Below the pieces are notes generated by a model, which searched no databases, was not told where the DNA came from, and saw nothing but the letters and a program-made list of their open reading frames with translations. The translations under genes were made by a program, and so were the position numbers. A stretch of 12,547 nucleotides of DNA. Source: an uncultured Fibrobacter sp. Its GTDB lineage: Bacteria; Fibrobacterota; Fibrobacteria; Fibrobacterales; Fibrobacteraceae. Location of the stretch: assembly GCF_937877005.1 (NCBI RefSeq), contig NZ_CALEFV010000262.1, forward strand, positions 1 through 12,547. The letters are read 5' to 3'. Position 1 is the first letter of the stretch. The number at the start of each line of letters is the position of its first letter. This document shows, one piece after another, positions 1-6,067 of this stretch.

Positions 1-385
1 TGATAATCATTTTTCTTCGGTTTTTTCGATAAAAATTTTCCTTGATTTCAGGTATTATCGGGTGATTTTTAACAAAATCCTTTCGTGCAGACTCTCCGTT
101 CTGTTGCTCAAGCTTGACGGCCTTTTCATAAATAGCTTTCTCATAATCGGACTTCATTTTGTCGGTCGTCTTTTTTGACAGGATATGCTTTTGGACGGCA
201 ATGATCGCGTCCTCGCTCATTCCAAATGACTTTGCCAACATCGCCACATATTCCTTATTCGAGCTACCAAGTTCAATCGGATTCTGCGAATAGATGTGCT
301 GAGCCAAAATATCCGGTTCCATATCCGGATACTCGGAACAAGCCGCGAAGAATAGCGCAAGAAGCAGGAAAAGGAACTTCATCAT
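1..385 (-). CDS. Small lipoprotein, partial (3' end beyond left edge)
   Basis: An open frame runs from 385 down to base 1 with no stop, giving about 128 codons, so the C-terminus is missing. Two ATG codons are adjacent (385 and 382). I chose 385 because it lies 6 bases after a TATATT box, as at larB. The N-terminus is a lipoprotein signal: Lys, a Leu/Phe-rich core, then FFAAC with the lipobox Cys at residue 16, so the mature protein is probably lipid-anchored. The rest is hydrophilic and Lys/Glu-rich, with a SEYPDMEPD stretch just after the Cys and a likely helical segment around residues 75-110. No family is recognised. The lipobox is visible in the sequence; envelope localisation is inferred. 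Confidence 0.72.
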   Translation of the reverse strand, partial: MMKFLFLLLALFFAACSEYPDMEPDILAQHIYSQNPIELGSSNKEYVAMLAKSFGMSEDAIIAVQKHILSKKTTDKMKSDYEKAIYEKAVKLEQQNGESARKDFVKNHPIIPEIKENFYRKNRRKMII

Positions 386-391
386 ATGGCA

Positions 392-397
392 AATATA
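392..397 (-). promoter_or_regulatory. -10 box TATATT of the lipoprotein gene
   Basis: On the minus strand TATATT is followed by 6 bases and then ATG at 385. There is no Shine-Dalgarno sequence, so transcription would start at or next to the start codon. The same box precedes bioA, merR, larB, tatA, the 5327 gene and the PIN gene. Inferred from this repeated placement only. Confidence 0.4.
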
Positions 398-775
398 ATC
401 ATTCGAATAAGTTGGATGGTTCAAGTGAGAAAAACTGTTTTCCTAAAAGCTATGCCCTAAAATTTATAGAACCACTAAATGCCCATCTTACCACAAAAAC
501 ACTCAGTAAATAGTTTTTTGTAAAAATGTGCGATTTTTATAAAAATTGGGTAGGGAAATGTGTGGCTTCCTATGAAAACTGGACCGGAAAATGTGTTTTT
601 GTTTGAAGATGTTTTACTTCATTGTTTATTTCCGCAATTTCAATGGCAAAATTGTTTACACAAGCACCCTGTCTGATTGCCTAAACAGCCATGTATAGCA
701 TCTTCATATTGATATAAAGTAGATGTGTGTTAATTAAGTGATAACAATTCCTCGCCTTCGCAGACATGACAAATG
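398..775. other. AT-rich spacer without a recognisable gene
   Basis: Apart from the terminator and repeat listed separately, the stretch between the lipoprotein gene and bioW holds only short frames with no domain, signal or ribosome binding site. The + strand frame from 226 to 513 runs through the lipoprotein promoter and reads as a chance ORF. A loose repetition of AAAATGTG (around 524, 554 and 590) is visible without clear structure. Confidence 0.5.
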
Positions 776-809
776 AAAAAATCTCCCCGCGCATTTTAAT
801 TGCACGGGG
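776..809 (-). terminator. Rho-independent terminator of the bioA-bioW operon
   Basis: CCCCGCGC (785-792) pairs with GCACGGGG (802-809) with one mismatch around a 9-base AT loop. Read on the minus strand, the stem is followed by AGATTTTTT (776-784). It lies about 70 bases past the bioW stop and is the natural end of the bioA-bioW transcript. Read on the plus strand it is followed by a weaker T-rich run, so it may work both ways. Confidence 0.75.
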
Positions 810-824
810 GTGTTCTTTTAAGGG

Positions 825-874
825 AGATCCTTCGACGGAGTTTATCCTGAGCATGTCGAAGGACTCAGGATGAC
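825..874 (-). repeat. Dispersed repeat GTCATCCTGAG...GTCGAAGGATCT, copy 1
   Basis: Read on the minus strand this element starts GTCATCCTGAG and ends GTCGAAGGATCT, with an inner TTCGACATGCTCAGGAT block that partly repeats the ends in inverted order. The same outer blocks occur in opposite orientation at 11612-11653, and a related core is inside larC at 9409-9432. It sits between the bioW stop and its terminator. It resembles REP-like repeats scattered in intergenic DNA; no coding role is seen. Confidence 0.6.
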
Positions 875-877
875 AAT

Positions 878-1642
878 CTAAGTTCTGTCAGCTATTTCTA
901 CGAGCACTTTCTTTTTCTGCAAGTACTCAATACATTCTTCGGCAGATGCCTTGCGCGAATCAAACAAGAAAATGCGGCCTCCGTTTTCGTCGCCCATTTC
1001 CTTCATCTTCATGATGCGTACATAGCCGAGTTCCTTGCTCGCGACATAGCCCGTCACGTAATTCGGGTCATCGCTCACGCAAAATTCCGCAACCATTCCG
1101 GGGGCATTCGCCACCTTGGTTGCCAGCACGATGGCTTCGTTAAAGTGATTCTTGCAGCCATCCACTTCGCTTGAATGAAGCGCGTCCATATAAGTCGCGC
1201 GCACGCCGCGTTCGTGGTCCGGTTCCAGGCGCTCGCCCGTTGCGATATCGTACAGCATCGCACCACGCATCGGGAATGTCTCGCGCAAGAGCTCTTGCAA
1301 TTTTTCGCGAAGCCCACTGCCAGAACCCATCAGCGGAGCAATCAGTCCAAACGCCTTCTCCAGCCCTTCCTGCCATGTTTCCACGTCTACACGTGTCACC
1401 GGCAAGGCTTTTAAAATCTGGATATCGCTTTCGTGAACCTTCTCAATTTTCACATTGATAAAATCCGGGTCGCCCTTGGAATGCGTCATGGCCCGGCGCA
1501 CCATCGCTGTACACACAGCTTCGACAGAATCCCGATTTACAATGCGTTCTGCGCCGGAAATATGCTGTTCGCGTTTCTGTTCGCCCTCGCCCACTTGCTG
1601 CGAGGCACGCATTTTCAAGCTGTAATAATCCATATCACTCAT
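878..1642 (-). CDS. bioW: 6-carboxyhexanoate-CoA ligase (pimeloyl-CoA synthetase)
   Basis: BioW activates pimelate with ATP and CoA to give pimeloyl-CoA, the acyl donor for BioF in biotin synthesis; it is cytoplasmic. The 254-residue length fits the family (Bacillus subtilis BioW is about 259). Family signatures are SLKMRASQQ near residues 8-16, HISGAERIV at about 27-35, and the C-terminal run FNEAIVLATKVANAPG followed by GYVASKELGYVRI and the GGRIFLF stretch. The start ATG at 1642 overlaps the end of bioA by 8 bases (ATGAGTGA), so the two are probably translationally coupled; an in-frame ATG at 1633 is a weaker alternative. BioW means this cell can make biotin from free pimelate instead of relying only on the BioC-BioH route. 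BioF, BioD and BioB are not in the window. The gene is last in its transcript, with a terminator downstream. Confidence 0.93.
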   Translation of the reverse strand: MSDMDYYSLKMRASQQVGEGEQKREQHISGAERIVNRDSVEAVCTAMVRRAMTHSKGDPDFINVKIEKVHESDIQILKALPVTRVDVETWQEGLEKAFGLIAPLMGSGSGLREKLQELLRETFPMRGAMLYDIATGERLEPDHERGVRATYMDALHSSEVDGCKNHFNEAIVLATKVANAPGMVAEFCVSDDPNYVTGYVASKELGYVRIMKMKEMGDENGGRIFLFDSRKASAEECIEYLQKKKVLVEIADRT

Positions 1643-2945
1643 GAAATTCGTCTTCGCCTTCTACGACAGGCGCGGGTTCACATTCGCCAATCATCTTGAT
1701 GGCTTCGCAAATGCGATCAATTTCAGAATCAGTCGTAATGAACGGAGGCATCGTATACACGTAATTGCAGAAAGGTCTGAGCCACACGCCGGTTTCGCGA
1801 ATCACGCGCAGGATATCATCCGCTGAAGGTTTCGCTTTCAGTTCCAGCACGCCAATCGCACCGAGAACACGCACGTCCGCCGCATTTTCAAGCGCACGGA
1901 GCGGCTCCAGATTCTGCTTAAGGCGTTTTTCAATCTGAGCAACCTTCCCCGCATAATCGCGACTTTCGAACAGCGAAAGCGAAGCAATTCCTGCAGCACA
2001 AGCGAGCGGGTTCGCCATGTAGGTGGGACCATGCATGAATGCAGGAATCTTGCTGTTCGTAATCGTTTCGGCGACCTTCTCGGACGCAACACAGGCCGCC
2101 ATCGTAATGCTTCCGCCCGTGAGCGCCTTGCCAATGCACATGATGTCCGGCTTTATCCCCGCATGCATCATTGCAAAGCGCGGTCCCGTGCGATAAAAGC
2201 CCGAAGCAATTTCGTCCAAAATAAGCAAGATACCGTAACGGTCGCAAAGTTTGCGAAGCGCCTTCAGGTAACCCGCATTGTAAAGCCACATGCCGTTTCC
2301 ACCTTGGAAAACGGGCTCGCAAATCACGGCAGCGATTTCATCTTTGTGTTCCTCGACAACGCGCTCCATCGAAGCGAAATCCGCCTGGTTCCAAGCCTCG
2401 TCAAAGCGGCAGTTCGGGCGTTCCGCAAAATAATGATGCGGCATGATTCCGCGGAAAAGCGTATGCATTCCATCCGGATCGCTAAGCGCCATCGCGCCTG
2501 CGGTATCTCCATGGTAACCGCCCTTCAAGGCGACCAACTTGCAGCGCTCCGGATGTCCGAGGGAATACTGGTACTGCACCGCCATCTTGGCGCTGCATTC
2601 CACGGCAATGCTTCCCGAATCCGCAAAGAAAATCTTGTTCAAGCCTTCGGGCAAAAAATTCACCAACTTTTCGCCCAACTCAATCGCGGGTTCATGCGTA
2701 AAACCGCCGAACATCACATGGCACATCTTTTCGCTTTGCTTCTGAATCGCCTCAACGATTTCAGGGGCGTTATGCCCATGCGCCATACACCACCAACTCG
2801 AAACGGCATCAATCAGTTTCAAGCCGTCTGCTGTTTCTATCGTTGTTCCGTGAGCTGTTTTGGCGAGAAATCTTGCGGGAGTATTTTTCAGCGCCGCATA
2901 TGGATGCCACAAATGCTCGCTATCAAAATCTAAAAGTCTTTTCAT
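1635..2945 (-). CDS. bioA: Adenosylmethionine-8-amino-7-oxononanoate aminotransferase
   Basis: BioA is a PLP enzyme that moves the amino group of S-adenosylmethionine to 8-amino-7-oxononanoate (KAPA), giving 7,8-diaminononanoate, the third step of biotin synthesis. The 436 residues match the usual length. Visible family features: LWHPYA (12-17), the substrate-pocket SSWWCMAHGHN (49-59), FADSGSIAVECSAK (107-120) for PLP phosphate binding, YHGDT (144-148), LDEIASGF (243-250) with Asp244 for the pyridine nitrogen, and GKALTGG (272-278) with Lys273 as the Schiff-base lysine. These positions nearly equal those I remember for Escherichia coli BioA (Asp245, Lys274). The start ATG at 2945 lies 9 bases after a TATATT box, giving almost no leader. 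It is the first gene of bioA-bioW, with 61 bases separating it from the upstream MBL gene. Confidence 0.96.
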   Translation of the reverse strand: MKRLLDFDSEHLWHPYAALKNTPARFLAKTAHGTTIETADGLKLIDAVSSWWCMAHGHNAPEIVEAIQKQSEKMCHVMFGGFTHEPAIELGEKLVNFLPEGLNKIFFADSGSIAVECSAKMAVQYQYSLGHPERCKLVALKGGYHGDTAGAMALSDPDGMHTLFRGIMPHHYFAERPNCRFDEAWNQADFASMERVVEEHKDEIAAVICEPVFQGGNGMWLYNAGYLKALRKLCDRYGILLILDEIASGFYRTGPRFAMMHAGIKPDIMCIGKALTGGSITMAACVASEKVAETITNSKIPAFMHGPTYMANPLACAAGIASLSLFESRDYAGKVAQIEKRLKQNLEPLRALENAADVRVLGAIGVLELKAKPSADDILRVIRETGVWLRPFCNYVYTMPPFITTDSEIDRICEAIKMIGECEPAPVVEGEDEFHE

Positions 2946-2954
2946 CCGCGCCCA

Positions 2955-2974
2955 AATATAGAAAAATACTATAT
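2955..2974 (-). promoter_or_regulatory. bioA promoter with overlapping inverted repeat
   Basis: On the minus strand TATATT (2955-2960) lies 9 bases before the bioA ATG. It overlaps a perfect 6-base inverted repeat, ATATAG (2956-2961) and CTATAT (2969-2974), separated by 7 bases. The box supports transcription of bioA separate from the MBL gene. The inverted repeat could be an operator, but it does not resemble the BirA/BioR sites I know and may just be two -10-like boxes. Confidence 0.4.
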
Positions 2975-3006
2975 CGCCATCGACGCGCTAACATAGGTAA
3001 TGCGGT

Positions 3007-4107
3007 TTACTCCAAATACACGACTTCACCCATTTGCGGCATAAGCACGGGCTTGCCCGATTCCTGGGCGGCGCGTTTCGCATTTTCCAGCGGTTCCGTG
3101 TACGAATGCTTGCTCAGGCAGAACTTGGAATGGTGAACAGTCATGTAGCGGTTCGCGCCCAGTTCCACCATTTCCTTGCCCAGGTATTCCGGCATGGTGT
3201 GGATAAGCGACCAGTCCTTGTTATACTGCCCGTTTTCAAGAATCGCCAAATCGATGTCGGTAAATTTCTTTCCGATTTTTTCGAAATGCGGACCGTAACC
3301 CGAATCACCGCCAATCCATATAGTGCGCTTAGGAGACTTGAACGCGAACGACGCCCACAGAGTCTTATTCTGGTGCAAATCACGGCCCGAAAAATGCCTT
3401 GCCGGAGTCGCCGTCACATTAAAGCCTTCGCCCAGGTCAACAGATTCCCACCAGTCAAGTTCCGTAAGTTTTTCAACGGGATACTTCCAGTATTCAAAAT
3501 GCTCGCCCACGCCGAGGCCAGTCACCACGCGCTTTACGCGGGGTTCCAGTTCCGTAACCACCTGGTAATCCAGGTGATCCCAGTGGTCATGCGTAATCAC
3601 CAAGTAGTCAATATCCGGCATGTCGACGGGCTTGTAGACGTCCGTTCCCTTGAACATCTTGTTCACGAAACTCACCGGCGAGCCCTGGTAGAAAACCGGG
3701 TCCACCAGCACTTTCTTTCCAGATAAATTAAGCAGGTACGAGGAATGTCCGAACCACACAATCCAATCGCGGTCCTGCGGTAGCGACTTCAGGTCCGTCT
3801 TGATGACGTTCAATGCGGTATCGGGAACGGTCTGACTCTTGTCACCGAACAGGAAATCCTTCCACACGGCAAACACGCCCCTGTCGCCGGTCATGGTGAC
3901 GGTCTCGACCTCGTTCACGAACTGCTTGCCATCGTAATTCGGCGACTGCTTAATGCGTTCAAGGCGTTTGCCTTGCGGAATATGGCCGAAGCTCGCCTGC
4001 GATAGGAACAACACGCCCACATCTCCCAAAATAAAAAGTACAGATAAGATAATCGCCGTAATCATGAGTTTCTTGTTCTTTGCAAAACGCAAGCGCATCG
4101 TTCTCAT
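3007..4107 (-). CDS. Membrane-anchored MBL-fold metal-dependent hydrolase (NAPE-PLD/RomA-like)
   Basis: A metallo-beta-lactamase-fold hydrolase of 366 residues. A basic N-terminus leads into one membrane helix (about 14-35), so the catalytic domain is probably tethered outside the membrane. Metal-site motifs are HDHWDH (about 173-178), His238 in ATPARHFSGR, Asp268 in WIGGDSGYGPHF and the VHHSKF histidines at 325-326; these fit the NAPE-PLD/RomA-like branch, often acting on phosphodiester or lipid substrates. The substrate is unknown. I chose ATG 4107, one base after the stop of the flavodoxin gene. A longer frame begins with TTG at 4146 inside that gene and is less likely; ATG 4098 is another option. 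It is third in an apparent merR-flavodoxin-MBL operon. Confidence 0.85.
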   Translation of the reverse strand: MRTMRLRFAKNKKLMITAIILSVLFILGDVGVLFLSQASFGHIPQGKRLERIKQSPNYDGKQFVNEVETVTMTGDRGVFAVWKDFLFGDKSQTVPDTALNVIKTDLKSLPQDRDWIVWFGHSSYLLNLSGKKVLVDPVFYQGSPVSFVNKMFKGTDVYKPVDMPDIDYLVITHDHWDHLDYQVVTELEPRVKRVVTGLGVGEHFEYWKYPVEKLTELDWWESVDLGEGFNVTATPARHFSGRDLHQNKTLWASFAFKSPKRTIWIGGDSGYGPHFEKIGKKFTDIDLAILENGQYNKDWSLIHTMPEYLGKEMVELGANRYMTVHHSKFCLSKHSYTEPLENAKRAAQESGKPVLMPQMGEVVYLE

Positions 4108-4108
4108 T

Positions 4109-4690
4109 CTAGCGGATAAAGTTCGTGAAGATTTTCTTTTCGGCAACGGGCTGTTCTACACCCGCCTTCTTGCCCGCTTCGATGCTCTTCAGGATCCATG
4201 CCATGTTGCGGCCCAGTTCCTTCATAATCTGCACGCCTTCCTCGTCCTTCAGCACATCTTCAGGGCTAGAACCGTGAACCATGTTCCAGTAGCGCGATGC
4301 CACCATGGGCTGCTGTGCAAATGCCGGATACTTGTTCAGAGCATCAAGAGTAGCGCTGGTCCCTGCACGGCGGGCAGAAGCTACCGTTGCGGCGGGCTTA
4401 AAGAGCAGTTCCGCTTCGGCAATGCCATAAAGTCTGTCCAGGAACATCAGCATCTCGCCACTCGGGGATGCATAGTACACCGGAGAACCATAGACGACGG
4501 CATCGGCTGTTTTAAGGATTTCCTTGGCTTCGTGAACCACGGCGTCGGTTTCTCCCTTCAGCACGCGACCACCCACAAAGAAGATTTCCGTCTCGATGCC
4601 CGCGGCCTTGAGTTCGCCGGCCACGAGGCTCAGCGCCGTATAAGTGCAGCCCTTTTCGCGACGGCTACCATTGAATAAAACGACCTTCAT
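4109..4690 (-). CDS. Flavodoxin-fold NAD(P)H-dependent FMN reductase-like protein
   Basis: A 193-residue flavodoxin-fold protein of the NADPH-dependent FMN reductase / iron-sulfur flavoprotein group, probably a cytoplasmic FMN oxidoreductase. The FMN phosphate loop is NGSRREKGCTYTAL (7-20); the second FMN-contact loop is GSPVYYASPSGEM (68-80) followed by FLDRL. Relatives often carry a Cys-rich insert after the second strand, where iron-sulfur flavoproteins bind a cluster; here that stretch is short and Cys-free (FFVGGRVLKGETDAV, 37-51), so a plain flavin reductase or quinone reductase is more likely. AAAGGAA precedes the ATG as a ribosome binding site. It lies 42 bases after merR and 1 base before the MBL gene, pointing to one transcript. 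The substrate is unknown. Confidence 0.85.
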   Translation of the reverse strand: MKVVLFNGSRREKGCTYTALSLVAGELKAAGIETEIFFVGGRVLKGETDAVVHEAKEILKTADAVVYGSPVYYASPSGEMLMFLDRLYGIAEAELLFKPAATVASARRAGTSATLDALNKYPAFAQQPMVASRYWNMVHGSSPEDVLKDEEGVQIMKELGRNMAWILKSIEAGKKAGVEQPVAEKKIFTNFIR

Positions 4691-4732
4691 GATAAATTCC
4701 TTTGTTATGAAAAATGTTTCTTTATTAAAAAT

Positions 4733-5179
4733 CTACTTGTCAAAATCGTCCGGGGATTCAAACAACTTTTTCTTCAGATGCATGAAACGCCTTTCGTTGG
4801 TGGCGACATCCAGGTTGCCCACCCGAACCGCTTCCCGATACAGCAGTTCCTTGTAGAGAATCTTGTTCATGACCACCGTAAGGCGGGCCATTTCCTTTTC
4901 AAGAATCTTGCGGCGGTTTTCAAAAAGGGACAGCCTTTGAGGAAGCGTAGAATCACCCTCGTTGAACCACTCGATGTACTGGCGGATTTCCTTGATTTGT
5001 AATCCCGAATCCTTGAGGCATTCAATCATGGTAAGCCAGCGAAGGTCTTCGTCGCTGTAGGCCCGCACGCCCGAGGCATTCTTCTTGACAAAGGGAAGCA
5101 GGCCCTCTTTTTCATAGTAACGCAGGGTATAGGCCGAAAGCCCTGTCTTCTTGACGACATCACCTATGGAGTAACTCAT
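4733..5179 (-). CDS. MerR-family transcriptional regulator (AdhR/NmlR-like)
   Basis: A 148-residue MerR-type regulator. The N-terminal winged helix-turn-helix is YSIGDVVKKTGLSAYTLRYYEKEGLLPF (3-30) with the wing RAYSDEDLRWL (39-49), followed by a long dimerisation helix (about 78-115). The only cysteine is Cys54 in MIECLKDSGL. From memory it matches the conserved redox- or aldehyde-sensing Cys52 of Bacillus AdhR; there is no metal-binding Cys cluster at the C-terminus. The start is ATG 5179, where the family domain begins; an upstream in-frame extension to 5257 would run through the promoter. It is first in an operon with the flavodoxin and MBL genes and divergent from the 5327 operon. Three matching palindromes (5218-5233, 5266-5291, 8320-8337) are its probable operators. 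Confidence 0.9.
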   Translation of the reverse strand: MSYSIGDVVKKTGLSAYTLRYYEKEGLLPFVKKNASGVRAYSDEDLRWLTMIECLKDSGLQIKEIRQYIEWFNEGDSTLPQRLSLFENRRKILEKEMARLTVVMNKILYKELLYREAVRVGNLDVATNERRFMHLKKKLFESPDDFDK

Positions 5180-5187
5180 ATTTACAA

Positions 5188-5233
5188 AATATAAATATTT
5201 TCGCCCAAATGATAGAGTTAGAGTTAACTCTAA
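5188..5233 (-). promoter_or_regulatory. merR promoter and operator 1
   Basis: TTAGAGTTAACTCTAA (5218-5233) is a perfect 16-base palindrome, preceded by an extra half site TAGAGTT at 5213-5219. On the minus strand a TATATT box (5188-5193) lies 8 bases before the merR ATG. The palindrome is 24 bases from that box, so it lies upstream of the expected -35 and not in the spacer, unlike the other two copies. It may serve autoregulation, or cooperate with operator 2 for the divergent promoter. Confidence 0.6.
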
Positions 5234-5265
5234 ATAAAATTTTTCAACTTTTTTCACAAAAACTC

Positions 5266-5296
5266 AACACCTAGAGTAAACTCTAGGTGTTATATT
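5266..5296 (+). promoter_or_regulatory. MerR-type operator 2 and promoter of the membrane protein/DUF362 operon
   Basis: AACACCTAGAGT (5266-5277) and ACTCTAGGTGTT (5280-5291) form a perfect 12-base inverted repeat with a 2-base AA spacer. TATATT (5291-5296) follows directly, so the dyad occupies the -35/-10 spacer position typical of MerR-activated promoters with a long spacer. The next gene has a strong Shine-Dalgarno (TAAGGAG) and a leader of about 25 bases. The geometry is identical at larB: the core palindrome ends 4 bases before TATATT in both. Confidence 0.8.
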
Positions 5297-5326
5297 TCTT
5301 ATAGAACATTTTCATAAGGAGATTCT

Positions 5327-5734
5327 ATGGCCTGTTTTGTCGTGCCAGCAGCAGAAGCTGCCATTGTCACTATCGTAAACATCGTTTTGGAGCACCGTAG
5401 TCAAAAAGCCATCGCCGAAGGCAAGGCCCTGCGAGAAGCGACATCGCCCAATGCACAACCATTCTATAAAAAGCTCAAGTCCCTTTCGCGCCTGCTGTGG
5501 GGCGGCTCCGCCCTGCTCGCCTTTGAGCACCTGTGGCATGGCGAAATCCAGCCTTTCTACCCGTTCCTGACGGCAGCCACGGACCCTGCGGCCATGAGTG
5601 AAGTTTACCATGAAATGGCGACGGTCGGCACATCTATGGCCGCCTTCGTAACGCTTTCCTGGGCAATGGTGCATTTTGTACGTAGCCGGATGGTCTCGAC
5701 AGAACCCGCCACTGTAAAGGTCCAGGACAAGTAG
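5327..5734 (+). CDS. Small membrane protein, unknown function
   Basis: A 135-residue protein with three predicted membrane helices: about 2-21, 54-70 and 98-118, and a charged C-terminal tail. TAAGGAG sits 5 bases before ATG 5327, one of the few strong ribosome binding sites here. Possible functional residues inside or near helices are Glu10 and the cluster EHLWHGE (67-73) with His68 and His71, plus His95 and His116; heme or metal binding is possible but not shown. No family is recognised. It is first in an operon controlled by operator 2 and lies 9 bases before a second small membrane protein, suggesting the two form a complex. Confidence 0.82.
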   Translation: MACFVVPAAEAAIVTIVNIVLEHRSQKAIAEGKALREATSPNAQPFYKKLKSLSRLLWGGSALLAFEHLWHGEIQPFYPFLTAATDPAAMSEVYHEMATVGTSMAAFVTLSWAMVHFVRSRMVSTEPATVKVQDK

Positions 5735-5743
5735 GAGGTTCCC

Positions 5744-6055
5744 ATGACTTTGTTGATAACCGTATTTGCAGCCGTCATCGCCACCATATTCTGGTACAGG
5801 GCCGGAGCTAAGGACGAAATGAATATTTCAACCTTGTGCTACCTCTACTGGGGTGCCTCCCTCATGTGGTTCATCGACGCCGTTTTCGAATATGCCGAAC
5901 TTCGCGCCGAATACTTCACCCCCGCCGCAGCCGACATGCTGAACGACACCTTCCTCGGGTTCTCTGCTGTTGCCCTGGGACTTGTCATTTGGCTCGCCGC
6001 AGTCCTTTGGAAAGACCCGAAAGGTAAATGGCGCAACACGGTCAAGACTTCGTAG
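5744..6055 (+). CDS. Small membrane protein, unknown function
   Basis: A 103-residue protein with three predicted membrane helices, about 2-18, 28-50 and 69-89. The second helix region is aromatic and acidic (YLYWGASLMWFIDAVFEYAE, 33-52), with Asp45 and Glu49 on it. AGGAGG precedes the ATG. It starts 9 bases after the previous membrane gene and ends 12 bases before the Tat-signal DUF362 gene, so the three are almost surely one transcript. Similar size and topology to the first membrane protein suggest a paired membrane subunit, for example an anchor or electron-transfer partner for the exported DUF362 protein. That role is inferred; no family is recognised. Confidence 0.82.
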   Translation: MTLLITVFAAVIATIFWYRAGAKDEMNISTLCYLYWGASLMWFIDAVFEYAELRAEYFTPAAADMLNDTFLGFSAVALGLVIWLAAVLWKDPKGKWRNTVKTS

Positions 6056-6067
6056 AAGGAGAATAAA

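Noticed and set aside
226..513. 95-codon plus-strand frame across the lipoprotein start
   Set aside because: Pro/Ser-rich without a domain, antisense to the lipoprotein N-terminus and its promoter.
2031..2933. 300-codon plus-strand frame
   Set aside because: Lies wholly inside bioA on the other strand; no ribosome binding site or domain.
4108..4146. Longer N-terminus for the MBL protein from TTG 4146
   Set aside because: It would overlap the upstream gene by 38 bases with a TTG codon, while an ATG follows that gene's stop by one base.
3034..4678. Plus-strand frames of 230 and 241 codons (3034-3726 and 3953-4678)
   Set aside because: Antisense to the MBL and flavodoxin genes, which carry recognisable motifs.
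5180..5257. 26-residue N-terminal extension of MerR
   Set aside because: It would translate the promoter and operator 1; the family domain starts at ATG 5179.
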